Positions 62,414-64,000 of a DNA stretch of 64,000 bases are shown piece by piece. The position numbers were made by a program, and so were the translations under genes. Source of the stretch: Pseudomonadota bacterium (GTDB lineage: Bacteria; Desulfobacterota; Desulfobulbia; Desulfobulbales; Desulfocapsaceae); assembly GCA_018820855.1 (NCBI GenBank), contig JAHJNL010000030.1, positions 1 to 64,000 of the forward strand. Direction: 5' to 3'. The notes below the pieces were generated by a model. That model saw only the letters and a list, made by a program, of their open reading frames with translations. It ran no database searches and was not told the DNA's origin. Every line of letters starts with the position of its first letter. Position 1 is the stretch's first letter.

Positions 62414-62473
62414 ATGAATCAGACAACCATTCTGCATGAAGGGCTCCCGAGAGCCTGGCTGCAGAAGATATAA
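62414..62473 (+). CDS. Possible 19-residue leader peptide before ileS
   Basis: ATG at 62414 to TAA at 62471-62473; peptide MNQTTILHEGLPRAWLQKI, ending in Ile. Its TAA overlaps the AAGGAG used by ileS (62472-62477), so stopping ribosomes would cover or open that site. GGCTC/GAGCC within it can form a short hairpin. Whether it is translated is unknown. Confidence 0.3.
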   Translation: MNQTTILHEGLPRAWLQKI

Positions 62474-62483
62474 GGAGATCGAT

Positions 62484-64000
62484 ATGGATTACAGGGATAC
62501 CCTGAATCTGCCCCAGACCAAGTTCAAGATGAAGGCCAACCTGGACCAGAAAGAGCCTTTGTATCTCAAGCGCTGGGAAAAAGAAGGCCTTTATGCCAAG
62601 ATCCAGAAGCATGGTGAGGGCAAGCCCCTCTACGTTCTCCATGACGGTCCTCCATATGCCAACGGGCATATCCATCTGGGCACTGCTTTTAATAAAATTC
62701 TCAAGGACATTATTCTCAAATCCCGGAGAATGGCGGGCTTCCAGGCCCCTTACATCCCGGGTTGGGATTGTCACGGACTGCCCATTGAGCACAACGTAGA
62801 TAAGGAGCTGGGAGAGAAAAAGAACTCTATCCCCAAGCTGGGCAAGCGTGGGGCCTGTCGCAAATATGCTGAGAAGTGGGTCAAGACCCAGAAAGACGAG
62901 TTCAAACGTCTGGGAGTGCTTGGCGATTGGGATAGGCCTTATCTCACCATGAATTATGACTATGAGGCCTGTATCGCACGAGAGTTTAATAAATTTCTCC
63001 TTTCCGGTGCGGTAGTCCGTAACAAGAAACCGGTTTACTGGTGTTCCACCTGTACCACGGCGCTCGCCGAGGCAGAGGTGGAATATTATGATCATCGCTC
63101 GCCTTCCATCTTTGTCAAATTTCCGGTTGCGGAAGATCTTTCAGATATCGACCCGGCCCTTGCCGGCGAAAAGGTGTCAGTGGTGATATGGACCACCACT
63201 CCCTGGACTCTGCCTGCCAATCTGGCTGTGGCCTTTCATCCCGATTTCGTTTATGCGGCGGTGAAGGTGGGGGCTGAAACCCTGATTATGGCACAGGAAC
63301 TGGTAGAGTCGGTGATGGAAACTATGGGGCTCAGTGACTATTCCGTGAGCGGGACCTTTTCGGCCAGGGGGCTGGAAAAACGTAAATGCCGCCATCCCTT
63401 CCTTGATCGTGATTCACTCATGGTCCTGGCCAACTATGTAACCCTTGAGGCCGGAACAGGTTGTGTGCATACAGCACCGGGACATGGTGCCGATGACTAT
63501 TTGACTGGTTTGCGCTACGATCTGGAGATCCTCTCTCCTGTGGACCACGAAGGGCGCTACACTGAGGAGGCTGGTCAGTATGCCGGACTCCGGGTGCCGG
63601 AGGTGAATAAAAAAATTAATGCAGATATGGCTGCAAGCGGAGCCCTGCTGCATGAAGCGGCTATTAATCATAGTTACCCCCACTGTTGGCGCTGTAAGAA
63701 GCCGGTCATGTATCGGGCTACACCCCAGTGGTTCATCTCCATGGAGGTGAACGACCTGCGGCAAAAGGCGTTGACTGAGATCGAGAAGGTGCAGTGGACC
63801 CCTGCCTGGGGGATGCAGCGCATTCACTCCATGGTAGAGAATCGGCCGGACTGGTGCCTGTCCCGGCAGCGGACCTGGGGCGTTCCCATTACCGTGGTCA
63901 GCTGTAAAACATGCGGCGAGGTCCTTAAGAGTGAGCACCTGGTGGCCCGCATAGATGAATTGTTCCGCAAAGAAGGGGCTGATGCCTGGTTCCGTCACGA
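62484..64000 (+). CDS. ileS: Isoleucyl-tRNA synthetase, 5' part
   Basis: IleRS charges tRNA-Ile. The frame is open from the ATG at 62484 to the window end, so only the first 505 codons are seen and the KMSKS loop lies outside. The HIGH signature is in PPYANGHIHLGTAFNKILKD, followed by GWDCHGLPIEHN, and the editing (CP1) domain with WTTTPWTLPANLA, VHTAPGHGADDY and the Cys-rich HCWRCKKPV. AAGGAGAT at 62472-62479 sets the start. A short ORF ends within this ribosome-binding site. Confidence 0.96.
   Translation, partial: MDYRDTLNLPQTKFKMKANLDQKEPLYLKRWEKEGLYAKIQKHGEGKPLYVLHDGPPYANGHIHLGTAFNKILKDIILKSRRMAGFQAPYIPGWDCHGLPIEHNVDKELGEKKNSIPKLGKRGACRKYAEKWVKTQKDEFKRLGVLGDWDRPYLTMNYDYEACIAREFNKFLLSGAVVRNKKPVYWCSTCTTALAEAEVEYYDHRSPSIFVKFPVAEDLSDIDPALAGEKVSVVIWTTTPWTLPANLAVAFHPDFVYAAVKVGAETLIMAQELVESVMETMGLSDYSVSGTFSARGLEKRKCRHPFLDRDSLMVLANYVTLEAGTGCVHTAPGHGADDYLTGLRYDLEILSPVDHEGRYTEEAGQYAGLRVPEVNKKINADMAASGALLHEAAINHSYPHCWRCKKPVMYRATPQWFISMEVNDLRQKALTEIEKVQWTPAWGMQRIHSMVENRPDWCLSRQRTWGVPITVVSCKTCGEVLKSEHLVARIDELFRKEGADAWFRH

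Noticed and set aside
1-64000. CRISPR array, prophage or toxin-antitoxin/defence island
   Set aside because: No spaced direct repeats, Cas, capsid, integrase or recognisable toxin-antitoxin pair was found on either strand.

Overview
The window looks like a chromosomal segment of an anaerobic Gram-negative bacterium, most likely a Desulfobulbales-type member of the Desulfobacterota (former Deltaproteobacteria). The pointers are an adenosylcobalamin-dependent ribonucleotide reductase, a CooC-type CO-dehydrogenase maturation ATPase, a split Mrp antiporter, an NtrY/NtrX pair beside hemB and gatB/yqeY, a PEP-CTERM protein and an FtsEX-EnvC-Ctp division cluster. The taxon is an inference from gene content; no rRNA or tRNA gene was seen.

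Bases 1-5970 are accessory and decayed: the 3' end of an IS630-family transposase, a frameshifted ORF that ends at an attC-like palindrome, a DUF486 gene placed like a gene cassette, signal peptidase I, a DUF2867 protein, an ICMT-like membrane methyltransferase, a broken response regulator/histidine kinase, a PEP-CTERM protein and an alpha/beta hydrolase without its N terminus. Bases 6362-12757 are a loose co-directional run of small genes (DUF6172, GNAT, COG3357 HTH/zinc ribbon, DUF3616, radical SAM/SPASM, CBM9-like, isochorismatase-like hydrolase, aldo/keto reductase). A Cache-domain histidine kinase faces it on the minus strand.

Bases 15177-22351 (minus) hold a tightly overlapping nine-gene Mrp-type cation/proton antiporter operon. 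Its MrpA is split, its MrpB carries a fused MbhE-like part, and it has three NuoL/M/N-type subunits. Bases 22352-28089 are gene-poor: a TM-PilZ protein, a possibly slippage-dependent small ORF, PsiE and a large diguanylate cyclase, separated by long spacers with hairpins. Next come a phasin-like gene with ubiB (+) and a MoxR-ATPase/VWA pair of the CbbQ/NorQ-CbbO/NorD type (-).

Bases 33462-43348 carry nrdJ behind two NrdR-like boxes, a SEC-C protein, a VanZ protein, and the minus-strand run DUF4390-ntrY-ntrX-hemB-yqeY. Bases 43594-46696 hold a DUF302/ACR3-like permease pair behind a near-consensus sigma-70 promoter, UspA, a NifX-like protein and a DUF134 regulator. Then follow prfC, rfbB-rfbC, an RNase II/R-family nuclease, era, a TPR/OmpA-like protein, a PhzF protein and a ZIP transporter. 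The final minus-strand operon is cooC-ftsE-ftsX-envC-ctpA, and ileS runs off the right edge behind a possible 19-residue leader peptide.

The strongest unexplained signals are the cassette-like left end, the tandem NrdR boxes, an ORF interrupted at an A8 run, shared motifs upstream of the PEP-CTERM and PilZ genes, the MoxR/VWA pair without a neighbouring target, and the hairpin between the NifX-like and DUF134 genes. I found no CRISPR array, phage or complete defence system.
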